The notes below the pieces were generated by a model. That model had not been told where the DNA came from. It worked only from the letters and a program-made list of their open reading frames with translations, and did not search any database. DNA of 64,000 nt from Sulfuricella sp. T08 (lineage in GTDB: Bacteria; Pseudomonadota; Gammaproteobacteria; Burkholderiales; Sulfuricellaceae), in assembly GCF_000971475.1 (NCBI RefSeq), contig NZ_DF967548.1, positions 62,328 through 126,327 on the forward strand, given 5' to 3'. Made by a program: the position numbers and the translations under genes. The number at the start of each line of letters is the position of its first letter. Position 1 is the first letter of the stretch. This document shows positions 25,924-35,773 of the stretch, piece after piece.

Positions 25924-26925
25924 ATGCAGAAGAATACTTTGTCGCAGTACGCGCTCGCCGGCCTGCTAACCCTCGGCACCCCGCTGGCCATATCAGCGGA
26001 AAACCAAGTGGCGCCCGACCAGGTGGTCACTGCCATTGAAGGCGCCTTTGGCGTAACGCCGGGCGAACGCCGCAACCACATCAAGGGTACCTGTGCGGTC
26101 GGTGAATTCGTCGGCAGCAAGGATGCCGCGCGCTATTCCCGCTCTGCCCTGTTTTCCGGAAAGCCTGTGCCGGTCATCGCCCGCTTTTCGCTCTCCGGCG
26201 GCAACCCGAAAGCGCCGGATACGGCAAAAAGCGGTCGCGGCATGGCGCTGGAATTCAAATTGCCAGGCAACCAGCTACACCACATTACTATGCTCAACAC
26301 GCCCGTTTTCGGCGCCGCTTCACCGCAGACCTTCCTCGACATGATGCTAGCCCAGCAGCCCGACCCCGCTACTGGCAAGCCCGACCCGGAAAAGATGAAG
26401 GCCTTCAAGGCCAGCCACCCGGACAATCTTGCTCAGACTCAGTTTCTGGCGAACAACAATCCACCCGTAAGCTATGCCAACAGCTCCTACTTTGGCATCC
26501 ATACCTTCAAATTCATTAACAAGAAAAACAAGACGACGCTCGTGCGCTGGCAATTTGTGCCTCAGGACGGAGAAAAGAGACTGTCTGATGAAGAGCTGAA
26601 AGCCGCTGGCCCCAACTTCCTGGAACAGGCGCTGATCAGCCGCGTTAAGCAAGGCCAGGTGCGCTGGGATATGGTGGTGTCGATCGGCGAAGCCGGCGAT
26701 TCCGAAGACAACCCCACGCTGGCCTGGCCGGATGAGCGCAAAAAAGTGAAGGTCGGCACGCTGGCTATCAACACCGCCATGCCACAAAAAGGCGCCGTGT
26801 GCGAACCCATCAACTTCGACCCGTTGGTCATGGCTGACGGCATCGCCCCGACTAACGACCCCGTGCTCCAATTCCGTTCCCCTGCCTATGCGGTTTCGTT
26901 TGCCAAACGGCTCGGAGGGCTTTAA
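25924..26925 (+). CDS. Periplasmic catalase-related peroxidase (SrpA-like)
   Basis: 333 residues with a Sec signal peptide (about 1-25, ending AISA-EN). It is a short-chain member of the haem catalase superfamily: the distal-side HIKGTCAVGEFVGS with its His, the RFSLSGGNPKAPD segment, MALEFKLPGNQLHHITMLN, and a C-terminal proximal region. It lacks the flavodoxin-like domain and the NADPH-binding parts of full catalases. It probably reduces peroxides in the periplasm and is the likely effector of the ECF sigma/anti-sigma pair 30 bases upstream. A hairpin terminator follows. Confidence 0.88.
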   Translation: MQKNTLSQYALAGLLTLGTPLAISAENQVAPDQVVTAIEGAFGVTPGERRNHIKGTCAVGEFVGSKDAARYSRSALFSGKPVPVIARFSLSGGNPKAPDTAKSGRGMALEFKLPGNQLHHITMLNTPVFGAASPQTFLDMMLAQQPDPATGKPDPEKMKAFKASHPDNLAQTQFLANNNPPVSYANSSYFGIHTFKFINKKNKTTLVRWQFVPQDGEKRLSDEELKAAGPNFLEQALISRVKQGQVRWDMVVSIGEAGDSEDNPTLAWPDERKKVKVGTLAINTAMPQKGAVCEPINFDPLVMADGIAPTNDPVLQFRSPAYAVSFAKRLGGL

Positions 26926-26960
26926 CAAGTAGATATTTCATGCCGATTGACGCGATATCA

Positions 26961-26986
26961 GGCAGCCGCCCTTCGGGGTGGCTGTC
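26961..26986 (+). terminator. Terminator hairpin after the peroxidase gene
   Basis: An 11-bp stem (26961-26971 with 26976-26986, allowing G-T pairs) is closed by a TTCG tetraloop, 36 bases after the stop. The following GTTTCGTT is only moderately T-rich. It probably ends the lipoprotein-ECF-anti-sigma-peroxidase operon. Confidence 0.65.
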
Positions 26987-27000
26987 GTTTCGTTGCCTAG

Positions 27001-27324
27001 GCGCTGCATCGCAGGGATGAAATCAATAAGGTGGTGGTCTTGTATCCTGAATCACTAGAAACATTGAAACGGAAGACTCATCTTTACACCACCTTCGCCG
27101 TATTCTTTTCACTGATACAAGGTAACTATGTTCTCGATCCAGCTAAAATTGGTGAAAAGTTGAGCACATGGTTTTCGTGGACAGATAAATAGAAGGATGT
27201 CGACAAAGAGTGGGAGGAGCTCATTAAAGAATACCGTCGTCTCAGTCAAGAAGGCGTGCAAAATAAGGCTAACAGGTTCCGTCGCTTCGAAATATTGCGC
27301 GCTTATATATTAAGCCCCGCATAG
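27001..27324 (+). pseudogene. Remnant of an unidentified gene interrupted by a stop codon
   Basis: A single frame reads 63 codons (including TLKRKTHLYTTFAVFFSLI and PAKIGEKLSTWFSW) to a TAG at 27190, then 43 more codons in the same frame (DVDKEWEELIKEYRRLSQEG, ANRFRRFEILRAYILSP) to a TAG at 27322. There is no start codon, and a stop lies directly before base 27001. Composition is clearly more AT-rich than the neighbours, and the protein-like character continues across the internal stop, which suggests a decayed 3' end of a foreign gene. Resemblance to C-terminal parts of DUF262-like defence proteins is a weak impression only. Confidence 0.5.
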
Positions 27325-27403
27325 ATATTGTGGTCGATACCACTCCCCGCCGCCGGCCAGTCAGCCTTGCTAAAAAGAAAAAACACAACCGGGTAGAGTT
27401 GAG

Positions 27404-27512
27404 GTTTTCGTCACGTTCCAAAAACAAAAAGCCTAGGGGATTATCCCTAAGCTATTGTTTTTTATGGTGGGCCCGCTCGGACTTGAACCGAGGACCAAAG
27501 GATTATGAGTCC
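27404..27512 (-). repeat. Intact partner of the tRNA-3'-half/terminator direct repeat
   Basis: This copy contains the terminator and the anticodon-to-3'-end half of the tRNA at 27465-27541. It aligns with 21126-21236 over about 110 bases with interrupted identity. The two copies bracket a segment of about 6.3 kb, the geometry expected of attachment sites at a tRNA 3' end or of a local duplication. Confidence 0.7.
27418..27453 (-). terminator. Intrinsic terminator of the rpoD-tRNA transcript
   Basis: On the reverse strand a 9-bp stem (AGCTTAGGG with CCCTAGGCT, one G-U pair, six-base loop) is followed by TTTTTGTTTTT. It lies 11 bases beyond the tRNA CCA end. Confidence 0.85.
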
Positions 27513-27541
27513 TCTGCTCTAACCAACTGAGCTACAGGCCC
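27465..27541 (-). tRNA. tRNA with CAU anticodon (probably tRNA-Ile2, lysidine type)
   Basis: 77 bases forming a full cloverleaf with encoded CCA. The acceptor is GGGCCTG paired with CGGGCCC, the D-arm is AGCTCAGTTGGTTAGAGC, the anticodon loop is CTCATAA (CAT at 27505-27507), the variable loop is TGGTC and the T-arm is CTCGGTTCAAGTCCGAG. Initiator features are absent. The anticodon stem and variable loop look more like tRNA-Ile2 than elongator tRNA-Met, but the choice between them is not certain. It lies 28 bases downstream of rpoD on the same strand. Confidence 0.93.
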
Positions 27542-27569
27542 AATAACTCTGTGCTACGCCAGCATTGGA

Positions 27570-29456
<1,887 letters not shown>

Positions 29457-29508
29457 AACATTCTGTTCCAGCAAAGGATTTCGTTGCAAAAAAGTGCTAA
29501 ATTATATA

Positions 29509-31266
29509 CTATTTTTGGGTTGATTGGGCACTATTTGTCGGAGCGGAACCACCCTGTAGCAGGCGCTGCAACTCCTGCTTCTCTTCCGGAGACAACCCCT
29601 GTACACGGGAGAGCGCAAGCAGCGATTCGATCCGCCGCTGACGGCCCGACTTTTTCAACTGCTCCAGCGCGCCAGCAAATTCCTCTGCCACTTCGAATTC
29701 CTCGTCCCACTGAAGAATCTCGCCCGACACCTCACTCAACAAAGCCTCATGTGACGTACCGCGAAAACTCTCCAGTACGGCTACCGTCGTCGTTGACTGT
29801 GAATGGCTGGCGGCGACGAGACCAAGCAGTGCCGACAAGGTCTTCAGTTCCTCCGAACCCTCACCCAACAGGCTCAGGTCGAAGTCTGCCCCCAGTTCTG
29901 GCTGGACAAGCAACAACTGAAGCAGCTTTCTGGCCAGCGAGGGCGGCTTGCGGGAAGGACGGGATCGAGTAGCAGCAGGTTTTACCGTCGATTTGACCGG
30001 AATCAGTCCTTCTAGTTCATTCCGTGTAACACCTGCCAATTCCGATAGACGCTGCTGCAGCATCATGCGTAGCGCCGGTGCAGCCACCTGCTGCACCAAA
30101 GGCTGCGCCAGTTTGAGAAAGTGCGCCCGTCCTTCCATGGTTTGCATGTCCACCCCGGCGGCCAGTTCACGCAGGAGAAACTCCGACATTGGCATCGCAC
30201 TTTCTAACTGCGCCTCGAATGCCGCCTTCCCTTCCTTACGGATGTAACTGTCGGGGTCCTCGCCCTGGGGCAGAAACAGGAACTTGATGCTTTTTTCGTC
30301 CCCCACCAGCGCCAGGCTGTTTTCCAGGGCACGCCACGCCGCCTTGCGTCCCGCCGTGTCGCCGTCGAAGCAGAACACCACGTTATCGGTCTGCCGCAAC
30401 AACTTTTGCACATGCACCGGCGTGGTCGCGGTACCCAGCGTCGCCACCGCATATTCGACACCGTGTTGCGCCAGCGCCACCACATCCATGTAACCTTCCA
30501 CCACGATCACTTTGCCGGCGGCCCGGATCGCCTGGCGCGCCTGGAACAGGCCGTAAAGCTCACGACCTTTCTCGAACAGCGGTGTTTCCGGAGAATTAAG
30601 GTACTTGGGTTCCCCCGTTTCCAGCACCCGCCCGCCGAAACCGATCACCGCACCCTTCTGGTTGATGATGGGAAACATGATACGGTCGCGAAAACGGTCG
30701 TAGCGCTTGCCTTCGCCCTCGATCACCAGCCCCGCCTGCACCAGCGATTTTGCCTGGTAATCGGAAAAAACTGTGGCGAGGTTTTGCCAGCCTCCCGGCG
30801 CATAACCGATGCCGAAGCGCGCCGCGATTTCGCCGGAAAGACCGCGCTTTTTCAGGTATGCGATCGCCCCTTCTGAGCGCTTTAGCTCATCGCGGTAATA
30901 ATGGGTCGCATGCTGCATAGCCTCGGTCAGGGCCTCAAAATCACCCTCTGTCTTGCGCTCATAATGCCCGGATTCCTCTTTCGGCACCGTCAGGCCAGCG
31001 CTTCTGGCCAACTCCCCCACCGCTTCGACGAAGCCCAGACCCTGATGCTCCATGACAAACCCAATGGCGCTGCCGTGCGCGCCGCAACCGAAGCAATGGT
31101 AAAACTGCTTGGTCGGACTAACCGAAAATGATGGGGATTTTTCGCTGTGGAACGGGCAGCATGCGACATAGTTCGCGCCCGCCTTTTTGAGCGGGACGTA
31201 ACGGTCCACCACGTCAACGATATCCAGGCGATTGAGAAGATCCTGGACGAAGGACTGCGGAATCAT
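29509..31266 (-). CDS. dnaG: DnaG, DNA primase
   Basis: 585 residues from the ATG giving MIPQSFVQDLL, preceded by the strong AGGGGGG site; a longer frame to 31302 lacks this support. The N-terminal CHC2 zinc finger reads CPFHSEKSPSFSVSPTK with YHCFGC. The Toprim core has VIVEGYMDVVALAQHGVEYA and CFDGDTAGRKAAWRAL, and a helicase-binding C-terminal domain follows (about 430-585). It makes RNA primers for replication. It lies between yqeY and rpoD on the same strand. Confidence 0.98.
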   Translation of the reverse strand: MIPQSFVQDLLNRLDIVDVVDRYVPLKKAGANYVACCPFHSEKSPSFSVSPTKQFYHCFGCGAHGSAIGFVMEHQGLGFVEAVGELARSAGLTVPKEESGHYERKTEGDFEALTEAMQHATHYYRDELKRSEGAIAYLKKRGLSGEIAARFGIGYAPGGWQNLATVFSDYQAKSLVQAGLVIEGEGKRYDRFRDRIMFPIINQKGAVIGFGGRVLETGEPKYLNSPETPLFEKGRELYGLFQARQAIRAAGKVIVVEGYMDVVALAQHGVEYAVATLGTATTPVHVQKLLRQTDNVVFCFDGDTAGRKAAWRALENSLALVGDEKSIKFLFLPQGEDPDSYIRKEGKAAFEAQLESAMPMSEFLLRELAAGVDMQTMEGRAHFLKLAQPLVQQVAAPALRMMLQQRLSELAGVTRNELEGLIPVKSTVKPAATRSRPSRKPPSLARKLLQLLLVQPELGADFDLSLLGEGSEELKTLSALLGLVAASHSQSTTTVAVLESFRGTSHEALLSEVSGEILQWDEEFEVAEEFAGALEQLKKSGRQRRIESLLALSRVQGLSPEEKQELQRLLQGGSAPTNSAQSTQK

Positions 31267-31368
31267 GAGCCCCCCTGCTAAAGCATTACACCAAAACAGC
31301 ACCGCCCACTACTGAATACGGGAATCGGAAACGGCGGTCGGACGGATGAAACTGTGGAGTTGAAACGC

Positions 31369-31815
31369 TTAGTCGCCCAGCTTGGCTTTAATCAGGGCGG
31401 ACACCTTGCCCATATCGGCACGGCCGGCCATTTGCGGCTTGACGATCGCCATGATCTTGCCCATGTCCTTCACGCCAGCCGCCCCGGAGGAAACAATCGC
31501 GGCAACAACCAGCGCCTCGGTCTCGGAGTCCGTCAGGGGCTGCGGCATATAACCCTGCAGCACCGACACCTCGAACTTCTCGATGTCAGCCAGGTCCTGT
31601 CGTCCAGCGGATTCGAACTGGGAAATGGAGTCGCGCCGCTGTTTGAGCATTTTCTCGATCGCCGCGATCACCTGATCATCGGAGAGCTCGATGCGCTCGT
31701 CCACCTCGCGCTGCTTGATCGCGGCCATAAGCAGCCGGATCGCCGCTAGGCGTGACACATCCTTGGCACGCATCGCCGATTTCATATCCTCGGCGATTTG
31801 AAGCCTGAGACTCAT
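31369..31815 (-). CDS. yqeY: YqeY, GatB/YqeY-domain protein
   Basis: 148 residues. It has the N-terminal MSLRLQIAEDMKSAMRAKD, the helical AIRLLMAAIKQREVDER and the C-terminal KDMGKIMAIVKPQMAGRADM motif typical of GatB/YqeY proteins. The family resembles the tail domain of the amidotransferase GatB; its role is unsettled, perhaps tRNA-related. It starts three bases after the rpsU stop, the usual neighbour in proteobacteria. Confidence 0.94.
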   Translation of the reverse strand: MSLRLQIAEDMKSAMRAKDVSRLAAIRLLMAAIKQREVDERIELSDDQVIAAIEKMLKQRRDSISQFESAGRQDLADIEKFEVSVLQGYMPQPLTDSETEALVVAAIVSSGAAGVKDMGKIMAIVKPQMAGRADMGKVSALIKAKLGD

Positions 31816-31818
31816 TGC

Positions 31819-32031
31819 TCAGTAAAGCTTGGGGGGGAGCATCTGGCTGCGCAGGCGCTTGAAGTGACGCTTGACGGCAGCAGCCATCTTGCGCTTGCGC
31901 TCGGCAGTGGGCTTCTCGTAAAATTCGCGGGCGCGAAGTTCAGTCAGCAGACCGGTTTTTTCCACAGCGCGCTTGAAGCGGCGCAGAGCTACATCGAACG
32001 GCTCGTTTTCCTTGACACGTACACTCGGCAT
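31819..32031 (-). CDS. rpsU: Ribosomal protein bS21
   Basis: 70 residues, the family's normal length: [40 protein letters not shown] and a basic C-terminus. It is a small-subunit protein near the anti-Shine-Dalgarno region, important for initiation. It is the first gene of the macromolecular-synthesis block, divergent from tsaD with 120 bases of shared upstream sequence. Confidence 0.97.
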   Translation of the reverse strand: MPSVRVKENEPFDVALRRFKRAVEKTGLLTELRAREFYEKPTAERKRKMAAAVKRHFKRLRSQMLPPKLY

Positions 32032-32151
32032 GAGTAAATCACCTTAAATTTAGTAATGAGTTTTGAAGCAAGTCGATAATTATATCGGCTAAATAATCTT
32101 TTTCATAGCCAAATTTACCGTTGCCTGCAAAACCGCTATGATGGCGGCCTT

Positions 32152-33156
32152 ATGCTCGTCCTCGGAATCGAAACCTCCTGCGATGAAACCGGCGTTGCTC
32201 TGTACCATACGGAACGCGGCTTGCTCGCCCATGCACTGCACTCGCAGGTGGCGATGCACGCTGAATATGGCGGAGTGGTGCCGGAACTCGCTTCGCGTGA
32301 TCACATCCGGCGTGTACTACCGCTGACCCGGCAAACCCTGCAGCAAGCCGGCTGCACCCTGGACGATATCGGGGCCATCGCCTATACCGAAGGGCCGGGA
32401 CTGGCCGGGGCGCTGCTGGTCGGTGCCAGTATTGCCGCCGCGCTTGGATTCGCGCTCAAGGTGCCGGTTATCGGCATCCACCATCTTGAAGGCCACCTGC
32501 TCGCACCATTGCTCGAACCCAATCCGCCTGCCTTCCCGTTCGTCGCCCTGCTGGTTTCCGGCGGCCACAGCCAGCTGATGAAAGTTTCCGGCATCGGCGC
32601 CTACGAAACCCTGGGGGAAACCCTGGACGATGCCGCCGGCGAAGCCTTCGACAAGACCGCCAAGCTGCTCGGACTGGGTTATCCGGGTGGGCCGGCCCTG
32701 TCCATGCGGGCCGAGCGGGGCGTGCCGGGACGTTTCAAGCTGCCGCGTCCCATGATCAACAGCGGCGACCTCAATTTCAGCTTCAGCGGCCTGAAGACTG
32801 CGGTGCTGACCCTGGCCAGGCAACAGACGCTGGATGACCAGACCGTGAATGACATCGCCCGCGCCTTTCAGGACGCCATCGTCGAAGTGCTCGCCGCCAA
32901 ATCACTGGCCGCGCTGAGCCAGAGTGGCCTGGACCGGCTGGTGGTAGCCGGCGGAGTGGGCGCCAACCGGCAGTTGCGCGAACAGCTCTCCGCGCTTTCC
33001 GCCCGCCGGGGCTTTGAAGTGTTTTATCCGAAGCTCGAATTCTGCACCGACAACGGCGCCATGATTGCCTTTGCAGGCGCGATGAGGCTCAAGCTTTCTC
33101 CCGCCAAGAGCTGGAAATTCAACGTGCGGCCGCGCTGGGATCTGGCGACTATTTGA
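32152..33156 (+). CDS. tsaD: TsaD, tRNA threonylcarbamoyladenosine transferase subunit
   Basis: 334 residues. ASKHA-fold protein with [15 protein letters not shown], the metal-binding [44 protein letters not shown] (core GEAFDK) and a C-terminal [13 protein letters not shown]. With TsaB and TsaE it transfers the threonylcarbamoyl group to A37 of ANN-decoding tRNAs. It is divergent from rpsU, a conserved arrangement. Its last eight bases overlap the convergent gene that follows. Confidence 0.97.
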   Translation: MLVLGIETSCDETGVALYHTERGLLAHALHSQVAMHAEYGGVVPELASRDHIRRVLPLTRQTLQQAGCTLDDIGAIAYTEGPGLAGALLVGASIAAALGFALKVPVIGIHHLEGHLLAPLLEPNPPAFPFVALLVSGGHSQLMKVSGIGAYETLGETLDDAAGEAFDKTAKLLGLGYPGGPALSMRAERGVPGRFKLPRPMINSGDLNFSFSGLKTAVLTLARQQTLDDQTVNDIARAFQDAIVEVLAAKSLAALSQSGLDRLVVAGGVGANRQLREQLSALSARRGFEVFYPKLEFCTDNGAMIAFAGAMRLKLSPAKSWKFNVRPRWDLATI

Positions 33157-33943
33157 TTCCATGCAATCCGCTCACCCAGCGGATCAGGGATTCATTGCCG
33201 ATCATCTGAGTCACTTCCAGCGGAAAAAACAGCACCGCATAGAACGCGATCAGGATCAGGATCAACAGCACGTGGCCAAACACACTTTCAGGCCGCAGCA
33301 CACCCCAGTACTTCATGGCGAGGAACACCAGATCCTTCTTGTGTTCCGCCATGCTGCGGTATTTCAACACCAGCTTGACCAGCAGATAGACGGCGTAGCC
33401 GCCGCTAAGCGACAGGAAGACCACGCGAAACAAGCTGTACATGTCCATGCCGCCAAGCAGGGCGCGGTGATACATCAGCGAAAGCCCCCCCATGACCACA
33501 GAAGCAACCACCGCGATCAGGATATTGGCGATCAAGCGCCGACGTTCGCGTGCCAGATCCTGCTGGCGCTGAATGAAGAAGTTGTCTACCTCGCGCTTCA
33601 GATACTCGACGCGGTCCTGCACCAAGGCGGTGATTTCCGCCTTCATCACGCCCACACGAGCATCAACAGTGGCGCCAAGCCTCTCTGCTGCGTAGTCCAC
33701 CAGTTCGATCACGTCGTCCTTGGTGAACTGGCGCTGGCTATGCAATTCAGCGGAAATCTTGTCAAGCTTGTGGTCAACTTCCCGGCTCGCGCTCAACACT
33801 GCCTCACGCAGTTCGCCGCTAGCCTCTTTCACCCCATCCTGGACAACGACATTCAACTTCTCCGCGGCCTGCTCGATGGCCGTGCGAGATACCTGTTCCA
33901 GGCTTTCCCGTGCGTAATCCATTTCCTTTTCGAACCAGGCCAC
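33149..33943 (-). CDS. Uncharacterised coiled-coil membrane protein
   Basis: 264 residues from the second of two in-frame GTG codons, which is the one properly spaced from GGAGGT; the first GTG (33949) touches that site. The first 135 residues are helical and apolipoprotein-like with alternating charges ([38 protein letters not shown]). Three membrane segments follow (about 140-160, 175-195, 222-242). No enzymatic motif is seen and I do not recognise the family. It converges on and overlaps tsaD. Confidence 0.8.
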   Translation of the reverse strand: MAWFEKEMDYARESLEQVSRTAIEQAAEKLNVVVQDGVKEASGELREAVLSASREVDHKLDKISAELHSQRQFTKDDVIELVDYAAERLGATVDARVGVMKAEITALVQDRVEYLKREVDNFFIQRQQDLARERRRLIANILIAVVASVVMGGLSLMYHRALLGGMDMYSLFRVVFLSLSGGYAVYLLVKLVLKYRSMAEHKKDLVFLAMKYWGVLRPESVFGHVLLILILIAFYAVLFFPLEVTQMIGNESLIRWVSGLHGIK

Positions 33944-33974
33944 AGCCACACCTCCAGTATCTTAAGTATAGAGC

Positions 33975-34598
33975 CTACGGTGGCGGCGCATCGCCGGGCT
34001 GAGTCTTGCCAATCGCATGCTCCTTGCCGGAAAGCAGGTTCTGGATATTACTCTTGTGCCGCCAGATCAGGAGTAGCGACACCACCGCCACCGCCGCCAC
34101 CAGCACACCGGATTTCAACCACAACCAGCCGTAAAACGGCGTGAACACCGCCGCGATCAAGGCGGACAAAGAAGAAATTCGCCACATGTAGGTCGCCAGC
34201 AGCCAGGTTGCCAAGGCAGCGAGGCCCAGCCAGGGATTAAGCGCCAGCAGGATGCCCAGCACCGTGGCAACGCCCTTGCCGCCGTGGAAGCCAAAAAAAA
34301 CCGGGTAGGCATGGCCGAGGAACACCGCTATGGCCGATGCGGCGACGACCGTCTCGTTCAGGCCATAAACGGGTGCCAGGCGCAACGCCAGAAAAACCGC
34401 CAGCCAGCCCTTGGCGCCATCGCCCAGCAAGGTCACTGCGGCGGCCAGCTTTTTGCCGGTGCGCAAGACATTGGTCGCACCCGGATTTTTCGAGCCGAAA
34501 GTGCGCGGATCGGGCAGGCCGAACACTTTGCTGGTAAGTACAGCAAAGGAAACCGAACCAATCAGGTAAGCGGCGAGGATGAAAATTACCGTATTCAT
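33975..34598 (-). CDS. plsY: PlsY, glycerol-3-phosphate acyltransferase
   Basis: 207 residues with five or so membrane segments. Family motifs are AYLIGSVSFAV, the SKNPGATNVLRTGKK motif with the glycerol-3-phosphate-binding GATN, and FFGFHGGKGVATVLG. It uses acyl-phosphate to acylate glycerol-3-phosphate at the inner membrane, the first step of phospholipid synthesis. It is divergent from folB. Confidence 0.95.
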   Translation of the reverse strand: MNTVIFILAAYLIGSVSFAVLTSKVFGLPDPRTFGSKNPGATNVLRTGKKLAAAVTLLGDGAKGWLAVFLALRLAPVYGLNETVVAASAIAVFLGHAYPVFFGFHGGKGVATVLGILLALNPWLGLAALATWLLATYMWRISSLSALIAAVFTPFYGWLWLKSGVLVAAVAVVSLLLIWRHKSNIQNLLSGKEHAIGKTQPGDAPPP

Positions 34599-34659
34599 AT
34601 CAAATCACTTAAAATGGCCACTTTTAGATTTTACGGCAAATTGCCCGCCCTAACACCCG

Positions 34660-35022
34660 ATGGACATCGTTTTCCTGGAAGAAATCAAGCTCGACATCGT
34701 CATCGGCATCTATGAGTGGGAGCGCAAAGTCCCGCAGACTATTCGCATCGACATCGACATCGGCCTGCCGCACAGCCGTGCCGGCGAAACCGACAGTATC
34801 GCCGACACCATCGACTACGGTGCGGTGATGGCTCGCATCCGTCAAACTGCGGCCGCACAGCACTTTTCCCTGGTAGAAGCCCTGGCGGAGCATATTGCCG
34901 CCCTGATCCGCACCGAATTCGGCGCACCCTGGGTCAAAGTCTCTGTCGCCAAACTGGGCATGCTGCGCGGTGTCAAGCGGCTGGGAATCGTGATTGAGCG
35001 CGGGGAACGACCATCAGCCTAG
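34660..35022 (+). CDS. folB: FolB, dihydroneopterin aldolase
   Basis: 120 residues. MDIVFLEEIKLDIVIGIYEWER contains the pterin-binding start, ETDSIADTIDYGAVM and FSLVEALAEHIAALI contain the substrate-binding Glu, and VSVAKLGMLRGVKRLGIVIER closes the domain. It acts in folate biosynthesis. Its 3' end overlaps the beginning of the TauE-like gene by about ten bases. Confidence 0.94.
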   Translation: MDIVFLEEIKLDIVIGIYEWERKVPQTIRIDIDIGLPHSRAGETDSIADTIDYGAVMARIRQTAAAQHFSLVEALAEHIAALIRTEFGAPWVKVSVAKLGMLRGVKRLGIVIERGERPSA

Positions 35023-35747
35023 AAGCATTAGCGGTCGCACTGCTGATCCTCCTTCTCGCCTACTTCATCCGCGGCATCACGGGTTTCGGCTCCGGACTGA
35101 TTGCGGTACCCCTCCTGGCGCACTTCCTGCCTCTCCAATTCGTCGTGCCGTTGGTGCTGGTGCTGGATTTTTCGGCTTCCATTGCGCTCGGCGGCAAAAC
35201 CCGCAAGCATATCAACTGGAACGAACTAAAACCCTTGCTGCCCTTCGGCGCGATCGGCGTGATCCTGGGAGTGACGCTGCTCATCCACACGCCGCGCGAG
35301 CCGCTGCTGATCGGACTGGGAATTTTCGTGCTGATCTTCGGCGTGCGCAACCTGCTCAACATCCACGGCGAAGCCACCATCTCACGCTGGTGGGCCATAC
35401 CGACGGGACTCACCGGCGGCACCGTAGGCGCACTGTTCGGCACGGGCGGTCCGCCCTACATCATCTATCTGTCCCACCGCCTGAAAGACAAAGCCGAACT
35501 GCGCGCCACCTTCTCCGGCCTGTTCACCTTCGAGGGCGGACTGCGCATCATTTCTTTCCTCGCTACCGGCCTGCTGCTGCAGAACGGAATGCTCACCGCC
35601 ATCCTCACCGCCCTTCCGGTCATGGCGCTTGGCCTGTATCTCGGCCACCGCGCCCACCTCGGCATCTCCAGCCAGCAAATGCTCAAGCTCATCGGCGTGC
35701 TGCTCATCAGCAGCAGCGTCTCACTGATCTGGAAAGCCTTGGCCTGA
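35013..35747 (+). CDS. TauE/SafE-family membrane permease (start codon anomalous)
   Basis: About 244 residues. Family signatures are FIRGITGFGSGLIAVPLL near the start and its repeat TGLTGGTVGALFGTGGPPYI, with eight or so membrane segments; the family exports sulfite and small sulfur or organo-acid anions. The homologous N-terminus begins near 35013, but the frame has no ATG, GTG or TTG between the stop at 34995 and a GTG at 35145, which would remove the first repeat's key motif. The codon best placed after GGGGA is an ATC at 35013, overlapping the folB stop. Either ATC/CTG initiation, coupling with folB, or a sequence change is implied. Confidence 0.82.
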   Translation: MSLEALAVALLILLLAYFIRGITGFGSGLIAVPLLAHFLPLQFVVPLVLVLDFSASIALGGKTRKHINWNELKPLLPFGAIGVILGVTLLIHTPREPLLIGLGIFVLIFGVRNLLNIHGEATISRWWAIPTGLTGGTVGALFGTGGPPYIIYLSHRLKDKAELRATFSGLFTFEGGLRIISFLATGLLLQNGMLTAILTALPVMALGLYLGHRAHLGISSQQMLKLIGVLLISSSVSLIWKALA

Positions 35748-35751
35748 CATC

Positions 35752-35773
35752 CCATCACCCGCGTGGGTGATGG
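35752..35773. terminator. Hairpin at the convergent tauE-like/xerD junction
   Basis: A 9-bp perfect stem (CCATCACCC with GGGTGATGG) has a four-base loop and overlaps the last codons of xerD. No U-run follows on either strand, so termination efficiency is doubtful. Confidence 0.4.

Noticed and set aside
27330-27530. 66-codon forward open frame
   Set aside because: It reads through the terminator and the antisense strand of the tRNA; its tail (SDLNRGPKDYESSALTN) is the familiar mistranslation of a tRNA gene.
34994-35770. 258-codon open frame over the TauE-like gene
   Set aside because: The protein is Arg/His/Pro-rich with no family pattern and is frame-shifted relative to the clearly conserved TauE-type frame; it is a shadow of a GC-rich gene.
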